Positions 36,601-45,491 of a stretch of DNA of 64,000 nt are shown in pieces. A program made the position numbers and the translations under genes. Below the pieces are notes generated by a model. It was not told the DNA's origin and did no database searches. It saw only the letters and a program-made list of their open reading frames with translations. The stretch is from an uncultured Oscillospiraceae bacterium. GTDB taxonomy: Bacteria; Bacillota; Clostridia; Oscillospirales; Ruminococcaceae. Location: contig CAJTTB010000006.1 in assembly GCA_910579175.1 (NCBI GenBank), positions 1 to 64,000 of the forward strand, in the 5' to 3' direction. Positions within the stretch are counted from its first letter, which is position 1; each line of letters begins with the position of its first letter.

Positions 36601-37345
36601 TCACTCCATTTACTGTGGCTGGAAAATGCTGATTTTTCAAATTCCACAAATTTTTCCCGCTGCAAGTCAATACTAATATCCTATTTTCTCCAATCCCAGT
36701 AATTTCTACAGGATTCCCCGGATTAACTTCTTTTATATTACGACTTAACTCACTTTTCCCCTTAACATTTAAGCTTTTAAATACTCCTGTACGAGTGTCT
36801 TCCTGGTAAATCCACCCCTCACCTGCTACTTTTCTATCATCGCCGTTAATTCTTTCCAGTCTTTCTTCTATTCTCTTAATATCTCCAATGGTAGCAAATA
36901 CTGCCTGTTCTACTTCAAGAGAAACATTCTGAGCATTTCCAACTGTGGTTACAAGTTGTATATATGCACCAGAAACAGTAGTTCCATTGTATGCAGGCAT
37001 ATAGCAATTTCCAGAAGTTTCTTTTGTTACAGCATAAAGGATTTCCCCATCATCAGGATCAATGGCATATAAACCCAAAACCCTCATGTAGTACCCTGCT
37101 GTTAGTTCGGTATTGGTGAAAGCAGTTTCAACTTTAATTGTGACGTCATTTGTACGAGTTACTTTGGAAATCAAATTTGTTTGCTCCACATTTGCAAGTG
37201 CAGTAAGCCCTTCAAGCTGTGTATCTGTATAGGTAGTGCTAGAAGCTGAAATTTTAGTAAATTCAATATTACTGCTTCCTGCGATCATCTTTGCAAGCAA
37301 TGTTCGCCCTTTGTTAGTAATAACTAACTTTGAAAATTCTGCCAT
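33617..37345 (-). CDS. Giant tail fibre / receptor-binding protein with Ig-like and C-type-lectin-like C-terminus
   Basis: 1242 residues. N-terminal phage fibre attachment domain (1-165: MAEFSKLVITNKGRTLLAKMIAGSS), a long middle, a coiled coil around 720-750, Ig-like/Big_2-type modules at about 755-905 (SLTYTGS..., SISPTSLSFTAVGNKTIAVTR..GGTATITIKV), and a C-terminal 330 residues rich in Trp, Cys and Gly (WLLYLVEFSDWNSQ, IEGLWDNLYDWCDG, CIFVGGEYYNSLGFGLFCV) resembling a formylglycine-enzyme/C-type-lectin fold used for receptor binding. Determines target range. No reverse transcriptase is near. Confidence 0.85.
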   Translation of the reverse strand: MAEFSKLVITNKGRTLLAKMIAGSSNIEFTKISASSTTYTDTQLEGLTALANVEQTNLISKVTRTNDVTIKVETAFTNTELTAGYYMRVLGLYAIDPDDGEILYAVTKETSGNCYMPAYNGTTVSGAYIQLVTTVGNAQNVSLEVEQAVFATIGDIKRIEERLERINGDDRKVAGEGWIYQEDTRTGVFKSLNVKGKSELSRNIKEVNPGNPVEITGIGENRILVLTCSGKNLWNLKNQHFPATVNGVTVNYDRDEDVYILNGTITQSGFLFVPNYMNSLPCRVKKEEKYTLSAKVISGSSTADNDLAFVTEFYDENDEKLVPRANLDCNIGGSQSESSVYKVVDENTQKNAKKIGFGIYLRNIGSTFTNYQLRVQFECGEKSKWERPDYQQAQIVLQKPLYSLPNGVCDSIEKRGESWGVVRRVGRGEFRETNRIARDARFDTEETFLFKIYFPMPNKLITRNDFNLYCNFFYVENIYAQSEKEGAYTTDGLWIRMKKSRLENTEENNLREWATTGEGSEGFVLYEIEEQFEEFDQGIQTILNNLRVKDGETNLILSELAPIYAEFYNHIKTTTEELEEKISSLEEDTHNYLPLEGGTLSGDLGMSKDGREQPVLSVLTSSANGNSVGLEAWQSLLLFAGESKSTVLQNLNPDSQESMFVFADNDINFYSNLQGNNWEVKKEFVMSRDGSFKASRIYENGKALSEIYTTKELFEEVKRLAQDAKAVAKEALKTVTEMTNVIKMLPSQSKSLTYTGSLQTPEWNNYNPSFLTMSGSTSGTNAGTYTATFTPKTGYKWEDGTTSAKNVTWRIGKAAGSLSISPTSLSFTAVGNKTIAVTRVGNGAITAVSSNTNVATVSVSGNTVTVSAKKGGTATITIKVAAGTNHNAPANRTCSVTANFPKIYGVSWDDTSTTRWTRTDDAAGFTDPVPYVAGATRYSSPFDNIQPWAGMVKSERAGGTMVAIPKFWYKLTQNGIGLKIQISNQAISGYSVSPAHMNRGDGRGERDVVYIGRYHCGGNSCKSVTGEIPNDHAGRSEAREHIHRLGANIWQTDFAMRFTLWLLYLVEFSDWNSQEKIGYGCGDNKGIGRMGYTDSMPYHTGTTQSSRTTYGLGTQYRNIEGLWDNLYDWCDGCYCDSKGLNIILNPNKFSDNANGVSIGAPVSGSAFSVKTEGGFPLFVPTTTDPTDSSAYLCDAWAIEADKPCIFVGGEYYNSLGFGLFCVGSKDNASSNRFISYRLQELP

Positions 37346-37428
37346 GTTCTTTTTATCCTTTCTTATTGTTTTATCTCAATAAATTCAGTGCCAACTATGG
37401 CAATTGAATTTTGATAATATATATACAG

Positions 37429-38061
37429 TTATTCATTGAAATCATTGGTTATAAGGACAGAAGTAGAATTGACTGTCTCGCTACTATACAAAGTGAAATC
37501 ACCAACTGCAATATTTTTCTTTCCTTGATTGGTCATACAGAAGCATTCTACAGAAGACACACCTCCAGCAAGAAAAGCAATTCCTGATGCATGACAGGAA
37601 ACTTGATTTACAGAAGACACAACCATATTGCAAGGCAATATACTATCAACTATATGTTTTAACTCTTCAACCTGTCCAAGCAAGTTAAGTTTCGTTAAAA
37701 TTTCAATTCGATAATTCTGATATTCTTTTATGATAGTAAAATCAGAATCCCCACATAAGGCAATCAGTTTTGTAATGAAAATTTTTAAAGTACAGGGGAT
37801 AATACTAAGCCACCGAGCTTGCACTTTTACACGGCGGCTTTCAAGGGTATCTTCTTTTGAAGGTAGGATTTTCAGGATATTTTCAAACCGTGTAATCCCA
37901 TATTCATCCGCTGTTTCAATAAATTGATTTTGTAAAACCCTTTGAGCAGCGTTCCAAACAAGCATAAATTCAGGGTTTTCCGCTTCCAAAGTAGCAGCTA
38001 TTTCCTTGAATTCTGCTAAAAATGGGGGTAAGTAAGAAACAAGATCCACTTCTTTTGTCAT
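37429..38061 (-). CDS. Baseplate protein, DUF2313 / XkdU-like (gp48-type)
   Basis: 210 residues. DLVSYLPPFLAEFKEIAATLEAENPEF..WNAAQRVLQNQFIETADEYGITRFENILKI and LESRRVKVQARWL are hallmarks. Overlaps the baseplate J gene by 4 nt. Part of the wedge joining fibre to baseplate. Confidence 0.88.
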   Translation of the reverse strand: MTKEVDLVSYLPPFLAEFKEIAATLEAENPEFMLVWNAAQRVLQNQFIETADEYGITRFENILKILPSKEDTLESRRVKVQARWLSIIPCTLKIFITKLIALCGDSDFTIIKEYQNYRIEILTKLNLLGQVEELKHIVDSILPCNMVVSSVNQVSCHASGIAFLAGGVSSVECFCMTNQGKKNIAVGDFTLYSSETVNSTSVLITNDFNE

Positions 38062-39254
38062 GCACTTGTCCCCCCAAACACAGGAACTTCATATTTTTCC
38101 AAAGTCAAATTATCAGAAACCCCGTTGATTTTAGTGTTGCCAATATCCACAACACCTTTGATACCTAAAAGACGCGTTTCAATTTGGCTGATACGAACCA
38201 CCAAATAAGGGCTATCCGCCCACGATTTACGAAGTTCCAGTAAATAGTTTGAAATCACATCATCAATTGTACTTTGAAGGTTTGACCACCCATAACCCAA
38301 ATCAAATGTAATATTGGTTTTTACAGTTATAGTTTGGATTTTTGCACTCTCTACTTTCACAATATGCCCAATAGGAGCTACACCATAACCCTCCCCAGCA
38401 TTTTCATCAGGATCAATGGTTTGTTGTACGGTCTGAATCAAAGTATCAGAAGCAATTCCAAAATCGGAATTCAAGATTGTTAAAAGAACTGTTCCCCCAG
38501 TTGTTAATTTTTTATCTACAGCCGCACCAAATACAGTTTCAAGCCATATAGCAGGTTCACCACTTAAAGTGGGTCTGATTGTATCGTACCAAGTTTGAAC
38601 TGCAGTAGAAGGTATCATTTCAGCAGGGCGAAGATCACCGTTCCAAACTCTTGTTACTTTGGTACTTCCAACACCTGGGATCGCATTTGTTTTAACAAGA
38701 TAATCTTGCACATTGCCCCCAAAAGCTTTTTCATTGAAACTGTCAAAATAACGACTTCGCAAATCTTCTGTATCCTCTTCATCCTCACCGGGAATAAGAA
38801 TTTCTGTAAGTTCAGCCGTTTCAAGCCCCTCTATGTAATCAATTGGAACCATGGTTCCCAACTGTTGATTTCCGATGATACCAGAGCTTTCACATTGCAC
38901 TTGATATACGCCATCTGAAATGCTTTCAAGTACAATAAAATTTGTGGAACCGATATTAAACCGTCGCCCAGTAACATCTATATTTTCTGGGGTAAATTCC
39001 CCCTTTAAAACAGCATGCGTCGCCTCATATGGAACAATTCCCCTTTCCTTGCAACGCTTGATAAGGTATTCCCTAGAAGCACTATCTCCATATGCCTCTG
39101 CTATTAAGGTGTTTAACTCAATATAAAGCAGTTGTAATTCAAGGGCTGTGGGGGAATGGGTATCAAAGATAACGGAGCCTTCTCGTTTATCAAATTTATC
39201 GGATACCCGTGAAAGCATCCGTTTGAGAATATCATGATAAGTTACATCATACAT
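38058..39254 (-). CDS. Baseplate J protein (gp47 / XkdT-like)
   Basis: 398 residues. DKREGSVIFDTHSPTALELQLLYIELN, GEDEEDTEDLRSRYFDSFNEKAFGGNVQDYLVKTNAIPGVG are baseplate J signatures. Main wedge component of a contractile tail. Confidence 0.93.
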   Translation of the reverse strand: MYDVTYHDILKRMLSRVSDKFDKREGSVIFDTHSPTALELQLLYIELNTLIAEAYGDSASREYLIKRCKERGIVPYEATHAVLKGEFTPENIDVTGRRFNIGSTNFIVLESISDGVYQVQCESSGIIGNQQLGTMVPIDYIEGLETAELTEILIPGEDEEDTEDLRSRYFDSFNEKAFGGNVQDYLVKTNAIPGVGSTKVTRVWNGDLRPAEMIPSTAVQTWYDTIRPTLSGEPAIWLETVFGAAVDKKLTTGGTVLLTILNSDFGIASDTLIQTVQQTIDPDENAGEGYGVAPIGHIVKVESAKIQTITVKTNITFDLGYGWSNLQSTIDDVISNYLLELRKSWADSPYLVVRISQIETRLLGIKGVVDIGNTKINGVSDNLTLEKYEVPVFGGTSA

Positions 39255-39658
39255 TAAAAGTTCACCACCTTTTTTGCAACCACATCACCAAAAACAGTGT
39301 GTGCGATAAAAGTTACACAAATTTCACCCTTTTTTGAAATGTCAAATTCAAAGTTGTCTACACTTTGAATTCTATCATCCCATGTAAGAGCTTCTGTGAT
39401 TCTACGTTCTAGTTCAGGACAAACATAAGAAAGAGGTTCTCCATATAAATCAAGCAATTCAACCCCATAATTCCATGAATACATCACATATTGATATCGT
39501 TGTGTATTTAGAATTTTATAGATTGCTTGCTTCATAGCCTCTTGATTATCTGTATAACCCCTTATTGATTTGCTTTCAAGATTCATTTTATAAGTATGGG
39601 TTGGTTGTTTTTCAATCTTAAAATCCTGTTGAAGGAAAGCTGTCATTCCTGGTATCAT
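39254..39658 (-). CDS. Baseplate protein, DUF2634 / XkdS-like (gp25-like)
   Basis: 134 residues; has MNLESKSIRGYTDNQEAMKQAIYKILNTQRYQYVMYSWNYGVEL. Links sheath to wedges in contractile tails. Overlaps neighbours by 1-5 nt. Confidence 0.9.
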   Translation of the reverse strand: MIPGMTAFLQQDFKIEKQPTHTYKMNLESKSIRGYTDNQEAMKQAIYKILNTQRYQYVMYSWNYGVELLDLYGEPLSYVCPELERRITEALTWDDRIQSVDNFEFDISKKGEICVTFIAHTVFGDVVAKKVVNF

Positions 39659-40059
39659 CCGACTCTATCCACCACAATATATTTTTGCCCACCCTGCTGC
39701 CTGAAAAGGATAACTTCATCACCCACAACCAACCCATTGTGAATGGTGACTTGAATATTGCCCATAGCATGAACATGGGAGGGATCAACTGGAAGCGTGT
39801 TCTCATTGGGAGATGTTCCCATATAGTAAAAATTTTGAATGTTGCCTCCAGTTATTTCAGTTTTGTAGTCCGTAACATTCTGACAAAGAACAAGTTGTGG
39901 TTCTCCCAATGTCATTTTCTGTTCTACAAGGATTTTCAAAGGGGAAACATTTATTACCTTTCCAAAACAAATTTCAACAGGTTTTGAAGCATTTACCGTA
40001 TCCAATGCTGCTCGTTTGATCGTTTTCATCAACTCAACTGCGTTAGGCAATAAATTCAC
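39655..40059 (-). CDS. Baseplate protein, DUF2577 / XkdR-like
   Basis: 134 residues: MNLLPNAVELMKTIKRAALDTVNASKPVEICFGKV and GDEVILFRQQGGQKYIVVDRV. OB-like small spike/hub accessory in PBSX-type tails. Confidence 0.87.
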   Translation of the reverse strand: MNLLPNAVELMKTIKRAALDTVNASKPVEICFGKVINVSPLKILVEQKMTLGEPQLVLCQNVTDYKTEITGGNIQNFYYMGTSPNENTLPVDPSHVHAMGNIQVTIHNGLVVGDEVILFRQQGGQKYIVVDRVG

Positions 40060-41023
40060 CTCCTCGAAGTGTTAAATCCATAAAGTGCTCGTCCAGCTTG
40101 AAAGTGTGTTTCACATTTTCAACCAGCATAAAATTTTTTACATTCATATCGCCCAAAGCAAGATTTATAATAACCATGCTTCCGGCTCTTACCCGTGTAT
40201 CACCAATTGCATTTGTAATTTTTAGATTTCTAGTTTTACTATTATATAATTTTAACAGGGCATCCGCTTTCGCTTGCCCGTTTTCACCTTCTTGTAGTGT
40301 ATCAAAATATTGCAATACACCCCAATCATTTATGTGACTTGAATCCTGTGCAATGTAAACCTCTCGTTTCCCAGTTTCTTCATTGTCATAGGTTAACTTC
40401 ACCTTGTTGTAGGTGTCGCTGTCAACGCTGGAAGTGTATTCAAAATTTTCTCCAGTTTCTTCATCAATCATCAGATATGCTCCTGACTCACCAACATGCA
40501 TTGAAGAAAGATTTTTTAATGTCAGTTTGCCAAAATCATCATAAAATATAAATATTTCCTTGTCGTTTTGTAACGTCAAATCAAGCGCACTTTCTATCAT
40601 GTCAAATAAAGAAGTATTATCTTCCACACGTGAAGCAATCACAAATTTAGTATCTTCCAATATTCCAGTGTTCAAGTTAAAATCCGCTGCAATCATCTGA
40701 ATCAGCTGTGAAGCGGTCTTGTTCTCATAGACATAGGTATCTTTATTGTTTAAATACCGCAATTGATCATAGGCTGTCACTTGTATAATCTGATCTTTAT
40801 CCCGCTTTTTGGTGAATACAAACCCAAAGAAAACGGGTTTGTTATCCACTTTCAACCGAACTGCTGCCCCTTCTTGAAAATCGATGATAGAATCCTTCAC
40901 AAGTTTAAAAGTCAGTTTACCAGGGGTGCTTCTTCTTTCTGTACTCCATTCAATCCCTTCTTCTACAACTGGAATATATGCCTTTGAACCAGAAGGATCA
41001 GAAATCAAAAGTTCTATATTCAA
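40043..41023 (-). CDS. Tail hub protein, XkdQ / gp27-like
   Basis: 326 residues; GIEWSTERRSTPGKLTFKLVKD, FGFVFTKKRDKDQIIQVTAYDQLRYL, DNASQLIQMIAADFNLNTG pattern is typical of the XkdQ hub. Start is AGGAGG-preceded. Confidence 0.9.
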   Translation of the reverse strand: MNIELLISDPSGSKAYIPVVEEGIEWSTERRSTPGKLTFKLVKDSIIDFQEGAAVRLKVDNKPVFFGFVFTKKRDKDQIIQVTAYDQLRYLNNKDTYVYENKTASQLIQMIAADFNLNTGILEDTKFVIASRVEDNTSLFDMIESALDLTLQNDKEIFIFYDDFGKLTLKNLSSMHVGESGAYLMIDEETGENFEYTSSVDSDTYNKVKLTYDNEETGKREVYIAQDSSHINDWGVLQYFDTLQEGENGQAKADALLKLYNSKTRNLKITNAIGDTRVRAGSMVIINLALGDMNVKNFMLVENVKHTFKLDEHFMDLTLRGGEFIA

Positions 41024-41035
41024 AATTGCACCTCC

Positions 41036-41746
41036 TTAATCAAATGTTCCATCATCTACCCAACCATACACATTGGAACTGGAATCAATATGTATCAAAT
41101 GCCATGGGTGGGCTTTTCCCGAACCATTTGCAATTGTGATTTTTGCCTTTCCCGCCCTTGCGGAATAGCCTTTTGCCCCTGCATAAGAAGTATAGTAATG
41201 TGTACCGCCATGAAAATTCACTATATCTCCCACATCATAGCTTTCCTTTGCCGGGGGATCTGCTGCCCTTTGTTGTTCAACCTCTGCTTTGTCTTCAGAA
41301 ATCGTTACAGTTTTTGTACTATAGTCTCGATATTGTTTCAATTTAATTTTTACAATTACATCAAAACCCTCTTTTGCCTGTTCAGTGATTTTATAATCTT
41401 CCAATGACACTTTCATATTCGTTGAAAACAACACTTTACCATTTGGCATTGTTCTTGAAACAATAAATTGAAAGGGCTTTTGATTTACTTTTAAACTCTC
41501 AAAGTAATCAAGAAAATAAGAAGCACCCTTAAATCCTGATTGATAGGTGGCAAACGGATATTTTACTTGTGGGATTCTGCACTCAAATTCTATATCTGTA
41601 AGTTTTGGGGTTTTTAAAACATTTACCTCCCCTTCATTAATCAGAACCAATGTGTCATTCGCATTATTGATTTTTAGTTCCAATTTCTCAGGAGCAATTG
41701 GCAACAAACACTTATCTAAATAAAAATCATATCCATTTTTACTCAT
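41036..41746 (-). CDS. Tail protein XkdP-like (LysM/SH3-like C-terminus)
   Basis: 236 residues. N-terminal contractile-injection-system domain (LPIAPEKLELKINNANDTLVLINEGEVNVLK, DIEFECRIPQ) and a C-terminal SH3-like module (YDVGDIVNFHGGTHYYTSYAGAKGYSARAGKAKI..HLIHIDSSSNVYGWVDD). Joins tube end to hub. Confidence 0.9.
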   Translation of the reverse strand: MSKNGYDFYLDKCLLPIAPEKLELKINNANDTLVLINEGEVNVLKTPKLTDIEFECRIPQVKYPFATYQSGFKGASYFLDYFESLKVNQKPFQFIVSRTMPNGKVLFSTNMKVSLEDYKITEQAKEGFDVIVKIKLKQYRDYSTKTVTISEDKAEVEQQRAADPPAKESYDVGDIVNFHGGTHYYTSYAGAKGYSARAGKAKITIANGSGKAHPWHLIHIDSSSNVYGWVDDGTFD

Positions 41747-44263
41747 CTAGATGTGTACCCCCTCTGCTATCATAAACACTGCTTCATTTGCAGCATCTGT
41801 CAATCCTGAAACAATACCATCTAAATCCATTTTTCCAGAAACAGTGTTGTGATTGGTCTGTTCAATCACAATCTCAGCAGTTGTAAATCGATTGATTGTT
41901 TCCTGCTCTGCAATATCACGAAGATATTTCAAATCCTCTTCTGTAATCTCCATACCATCGGCGATGCTTTCGGTGTTTCCTGCAATATTATCAACATTAT
42001 CACCAATGCCATCAGCTCCAATACCACTATCACCAATGCCACCAGCTCCCCTGCCAGAATCTTCGAAATGCTCCTCCCTTTCAGGACTTGGCGCTTTATC
42101 CTTACCAAATAAATTTGAGAATTTATTGGCAATACTATCTCCCCATGCTGCACCAGCATGAAATGCCTCAGATGCCCAACCTTCCTGAAATGTGTCAAAA
42201 GTATGAAACCCTTTATTAAAAGCATCTGTAATACTTTTATATTCTTTTACACTTTCATGGGCTTTTTTTGATTTCGCTGCATACTCTTCCGCTTTATCTG
42301 TAACTCCTGAATAATCAAATTCTATAAATGGCAACTTATTCAAAGCAGCACAAATATTTCCTATAACTGTCAATACTGTAGACAACAAACTATAAAACCA
42401 ACCTTTAATATGTGCAACTACATTATAAAACGCAGTACCAATATTGTAACAACATGCACCAAGGGCATCCCATATTCCAATTGCAACGTTGGCAACTACT
42501 AACATAGCATTCCACACAGCCTGAATAACCACATTGATACCACCTGTGATAATGCCAAATCCTGTCTGTGCCGCTCCTGTAGTTTTAGCTATCCAATTAC
42601 ATAGAGCAAATAAAGCTGCCACAACTGCGATGATGCCCAATACAATCCATGTAATAGGACACGCAAGTAAAGCTGTATTAAAGCCATTTTGTGCTACCGT
42701 GGCCTTAAAGGTTGTCCCCGTTTGCATTGCAAGTGAAGCTGCATGAACCTTTTGGGCAAAAGTCTTTGCCGCTGTAATTGCCGTTGAAATTCCATTAATT
42801 GTATTGTATAGAAGCATTGCTCCATAGTATAATCCCAAAGCTATAACAATCCCCATAATGATAGGTTCAATAATTGACCAGTTTTCAGCGATAAAACTGC
42901 CTACCGCTGCGATAAGATCAAAAATTCCAAGAACAATTTCCGCTGCCATAGCAATTGCTTCTATTATACCGTTTACCATGTTTTGGAACATTGTACTATT
43001 CGCCAATTCATTCAATCGTTCAAGAACAGGTTGAAAAGCCATCAAACCAGCATTTTGTATAGAGGTCCAAATTTGAGAAAAAGTATTAGGTAATTGCTCA
43101 AATTTTTCATTGGTTTGACCAGCCGCTGTAAACATAGCTGCTTTTAGAATATTAGCAGTAATTTGTCCTTTCTCTGCCAAATCTCCTAACTTTTCTTCAG
43201 GAACCCCCATATAATCAGCAATCGTCTGAATCATATTGGGTGCTTGTTGTGAAAGACTTTCAAACCCTTCAGCATTAAGAGTACCTGATCCCATCGCTTC
43301 TATAAGCTGTGACATAGTAGCGTCCATGTCGGGTGTTTCCATCCCAGCAAGTGCAAATTGTTTATTTGCCTGCTCTACAAAAGTAATCATTTCATCTGGA
43401 TTACTAAATGTATCACCTGCTACAATTCCAAGTTCAGAAACAGCATCCATCGTTGAAAAATAAGAACTCCGTGAAGCTTGCGCCGAAGCATAAATTTTTT
43501 GTTGTAAATCTTCCACGCTGCCATTATCATCAACAATCATACTAAGGCGGGTTGCTTTCTGAGTTGCAGTATCAGAGAGATTTATTACATTTTTCATCGT
43601 ATCAAGTGTAGCATATTTTGACACAAGCCCTTTCACCGCACTCATCACCTTACTTGAATGAGTAGCACCTTTTTCTATTGCCTGATTCAGTCGTTCTTGT
43701 TCATCAATACTATCCCGAATAGAAGTTTCTGTATTACCTACTGTCTGTGACAATTGCAAATAAGCCGCATTTGCTGCCTGAAGATCCATATTACTAATAG
43801 CCCGACTCAAACTTTGCTGTTCTTGTAGTGCACGATTTAGCTGTCCCCGCAATTGTTCTAATTCCGTATTTGCAGTATTTGTACCCATACTCTCTCGATT
43901 ATCTTGGATTGTCCAAATACGCTGCTGAATCGCTTTCAAACGCTCCTGCATATTGTTCATATCCGTAATGGCAGCCGGTGGAAGTAAATTCGTTTGTGCC
44001 GCTCTGTTTATAATCGTGTTTTGTGCTGCCTTCAAATTAGTCAACATATCATTCGCACTTTGAACCTCCTGTTCAAACCGAGCCATTCCTGAGTTTGTAA
44101 AAATTTCTGGTCCGGTAGAAGATTGCCATCCTCTAGGTTGTGAAATAGAAGATCCATTTAAATTTTGCAAAGCAGAAATTGCCAAATTTGCAGAATTAGA
44201 AATCGAATTCATAACTCCTGTAAAAATGTTTTGTAATTGAACCATATCGGTATATATTGACAT
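41747..44263 (-). CDS. Tape measure protein
   Basis: 838 residues from ATG 44263 (GTG 44272 is the alternative). Long N-terminal coiled coil (about 1-230), then ATRLSMIVDDNGSVEDLQQKIYASAQASRSSYFSTMDAVSELG (tape-measure domain), membrane-like segments around 470-600, and a Gly/Ser-rich part at about 730-770. Sets tail length; at about 0.15 nm per residue it predicts a tail of roughly 125 nm. Confidence 0.93.
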   Translation of the reverse strand: MSIYTDMVQLQNIFTGVMNSISNSANLAISALQNLNGSSISQPRGWQSSTGPEIFTNSGMARFEQEVQSANDMLTNLKAAQNTIINRAAQTNLLPPAAITDMNNMQERLKAIQQRIWTIQDNRESMGTNTANTELEQLRGQLNRALQEQQSLSRAISNMDLQAANAAYLQLSQTVGNTETSIRDSIDEQERLNQAIEKGATHSSKVMSAVKGLVSKYATLDTMKNVINLSDTATQKATRLSMIVDDNGSVEDLQQKIYASAQASRSSYFSTMDAVSELGIVAGDTFSNPDEMITFVEQANKQFALAGMETPDMDATMSQLIEAMGSGTLNAEGFESLSQQAPNMIQTIADYMGVPEEKLGDLAEKGQITANILKAAMFTAAGQTNEKFEQLPNTFSQIWTSIQNAGLMAFQPVLERLNELANSTMFQNMVNGIIEAIAMAAEIVLGIFDLIAAVGSFIAENWSIIEPIIMGIVIALGLYYGAMLLYNTINGISTAITAAKTFAQKVHAASLAMQTGTTFKATVAQNGFNTALLACPITWIVLGIIAVVAALFALCNWIAKTTGAAQTGFGIITGGINVVIQAVWNAMLVVANVAIGIWDALGACCYNIGTAFYNVVAHIKGWFYSLLSTVLTVIGNICAALNKLPFIEFDYSGVTDKAEEYAAKSKKAHESVKEYKSITDAFNKGFHTFDTFQEGWASEAFHAGAAWGDSIANKFSNLFGKDKAPSPEREEHFEDSGRGAGGIGDSGIGADGIGDNVDNIAGNTESIADGMEITEEDLKYLRDIAEQETINRFTTAEIVIEQTNHNTVSGKMDLDGIVSGLTDAANEAVFMIAEGVHI

Positions 44264-44268
44264 ATAAA

Positions 44269-44466
44269 TCACCTGCCTTTCTTTCTAGATTTACTCTCCA
44301 TCTTCTTTCTCTCTTTTTTGTCAGCTTCTAATTTCACCTTAATTGCTGCCACAGTAAAAGCCTTTTCCTGTTCATCCATAGCCAGAAAAACAGAAGGCAA
44401 AATATGAAGTTTTAGAAGGGCATAGTAAGCAAAATTTGCTTCCCAATCCCCTTCTTCAATTAGTTT
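44269..44466 (-). CDS. -1 frameshift extension of the tail assembly chaperone (G-GT type)
   Basis: Open frame with no own start, entered by slippage at A-AAA-AAC (44469-44463). Reads KLIEEGDWEANFAYYALLKLHILPSVFLAMDEQEKAFTVAAIKVKLEADKKERKKMES and ends TGA at 44269, overlapping the tape-measure start. About 65 residues added to the 143-residue upstream product. Highly charged C-terminus as in GT-type extensions. Confidence 0.85.
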   Translation of the reverse strand, partial: KLIEEGDWEANFAYYALLKLHILPSVFLAMDEQEKAFTVAAIKVKLEADKKERKKMESKSRKKGR

Positions 44467-44891
44467 TTTGCTTCATTTACCTTATCCTCAAAGGAGACGT
44501 TAAACCCTTGAAAGTTCTGAATAAATGCCGCCAGATCGTTGTATTCGCCGGGATCGTCAACCATTGCCATCAGCAAATCTTCAGGGCTTTTTACACCATA
44601 GGAATCCTGTAATTCAGAATCGAACAAATCGGGCGCAACTACAGAAGTAGCAATCATACGCTGAACATAAAGACTAGACTTCAGTTTTGGACGATACATA
44701 TTAGGTTTACCTGTAACAGGGATATCAATGGTACAACCTTCTCTAATTTCCTCATTTTCCTTAGAAGAAATATGTTTGAATTCCCATTCAAGAGGCTTGC
44801 CATTTTCATCACAAAGGGACTTTGTTGCCGGATAAAACCCATTTTCCTTCACAATTTTGTTCGTTTTCATAAATTTTGCAAATCTAGACAT
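44460..44891 (-). CDS. Tail assembly chaperone (XkdN-like)
   Basis: 143 residues: MSRFAKFMKTNKIVKENGFYPATKSL, YVQRMIATSVVAPDLFDSELQDSYGVKSPEDLLMAMVDDPGEYNDLAAFIQNFQGF. Its last codons GCA AAA AAC before TAA form the classic slippery heptamer, giving a longer second product. Normal place between tube and tape measure. Confidence 0.9.
   Translation of the reverse strand: MSRFAKFMKTNKIVKENGFYPATKSLCDENGKPLEWEFKHISSKENEEIREGCTIDIPVTGKPNMYRPKLKSSLYVQRMIATSVVAPDLFDSELQDSYGVKSPEDLLMAMVDDPGEYNDLAAFIQNFQGFNVSFEDKVNEAKN
44463..44469 (-). promoter_or_regulatory. Programmed -1 ribosomal frameshift site
   Basis: Heptamer A-AAA-AAC in the zero frame, directly before the TAA stop (44462-44460). The -1 frame downstream is open and has phage-like coding. 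Confidence 0.85.
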
Positions 44892-44933
44892 GTTTATATC
44901 TTCCTTTCACGATTGTTTTATCATTCAATAGTC

Positions 44934-44970
44934 CCCCTTATATGGGCTTATCGCAGTCACATACAAGGGG
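44934..44970 (-). promoter_or_regulatory. Hairpin between tube and chaperone genes
   Basis: CCCCTTATATG (44934-44944) pairs with CATACAAGGGG (44960-44970), one mismatch. No T tract. May reduce expression of chaperone and tape measure relative to tube. Confidence 0.5.
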
Positions 44971-44991
44971 AACAATCTCTTCATTTATTCT

Positions 44992-45474
44992 TTAGTTTGT
45001 AAGAAATCCTTCCAGATCTCTAAACATCTCTGGCATCTTGAAATCTTCAAAGGTAAAATCCATATCTTCATCAAGATATTCACCATCTGCATCAAATTTC
45101 GCCAACATACCACCATCAATATTGCAATCCATCAAAATCATAGTTTGTCTGCCTACTCCAGAAGTGGGATCTTCATTTGAAATTTGAATTTCAAAATAGA
45201 TATCTTCCCCAGTTTCCTTATATTGCAACATCATTTGACGGAAGATCGAAGTGTTGTAGTGGAAGGTCGCTGAACCTGTACCTTTCCAACCAGAAGCCTT
45301 GTTTCCCTTGCCCGTTTTACCCAGAATCGGAACTTCTGTTTTATTTTTCTCAAACTTCGCTTCCAGATTGATAGCCTGCATAAAGTTATAACGGCGTGTA
45401 CCAATTGTCACAAAACATTCAGCCAAAGCTGCAAATACTGTATCTTTGGCTTTCATTACTACATTTCCATTCAT
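44992..45474 (-). CDS. Tail tube protein (XkdM-like)
   Basis: 160 residues, AAAGGAG upstream. TVFAALAECFVTIGTRRYNFMQAINLEAKFEKNKTEVPILGKTGKGNKASGWKGTGSATFHYNTS is the DUF2001/XkdM signature. Forms the inner tube driven through the target envelope. Confidence 0.93.
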   Translation of the reverse strand: MNGNVVMKAKDTVFAALAECFVTIGTRRYNFMQAINLEAKFEKNKTEVPILGKTGKGNKASGWKGTGSATFHYNTSIFRQMMLQYKETGEDIYFEIQISNEDPTSGVGRQTMILMDCNIDGGMLAKFDADGEYLDEDMDFTFEDFKMPEMFRDLEGFLTN

Positions 45475-45491
45475 TTTATTTCACTCCTTTC

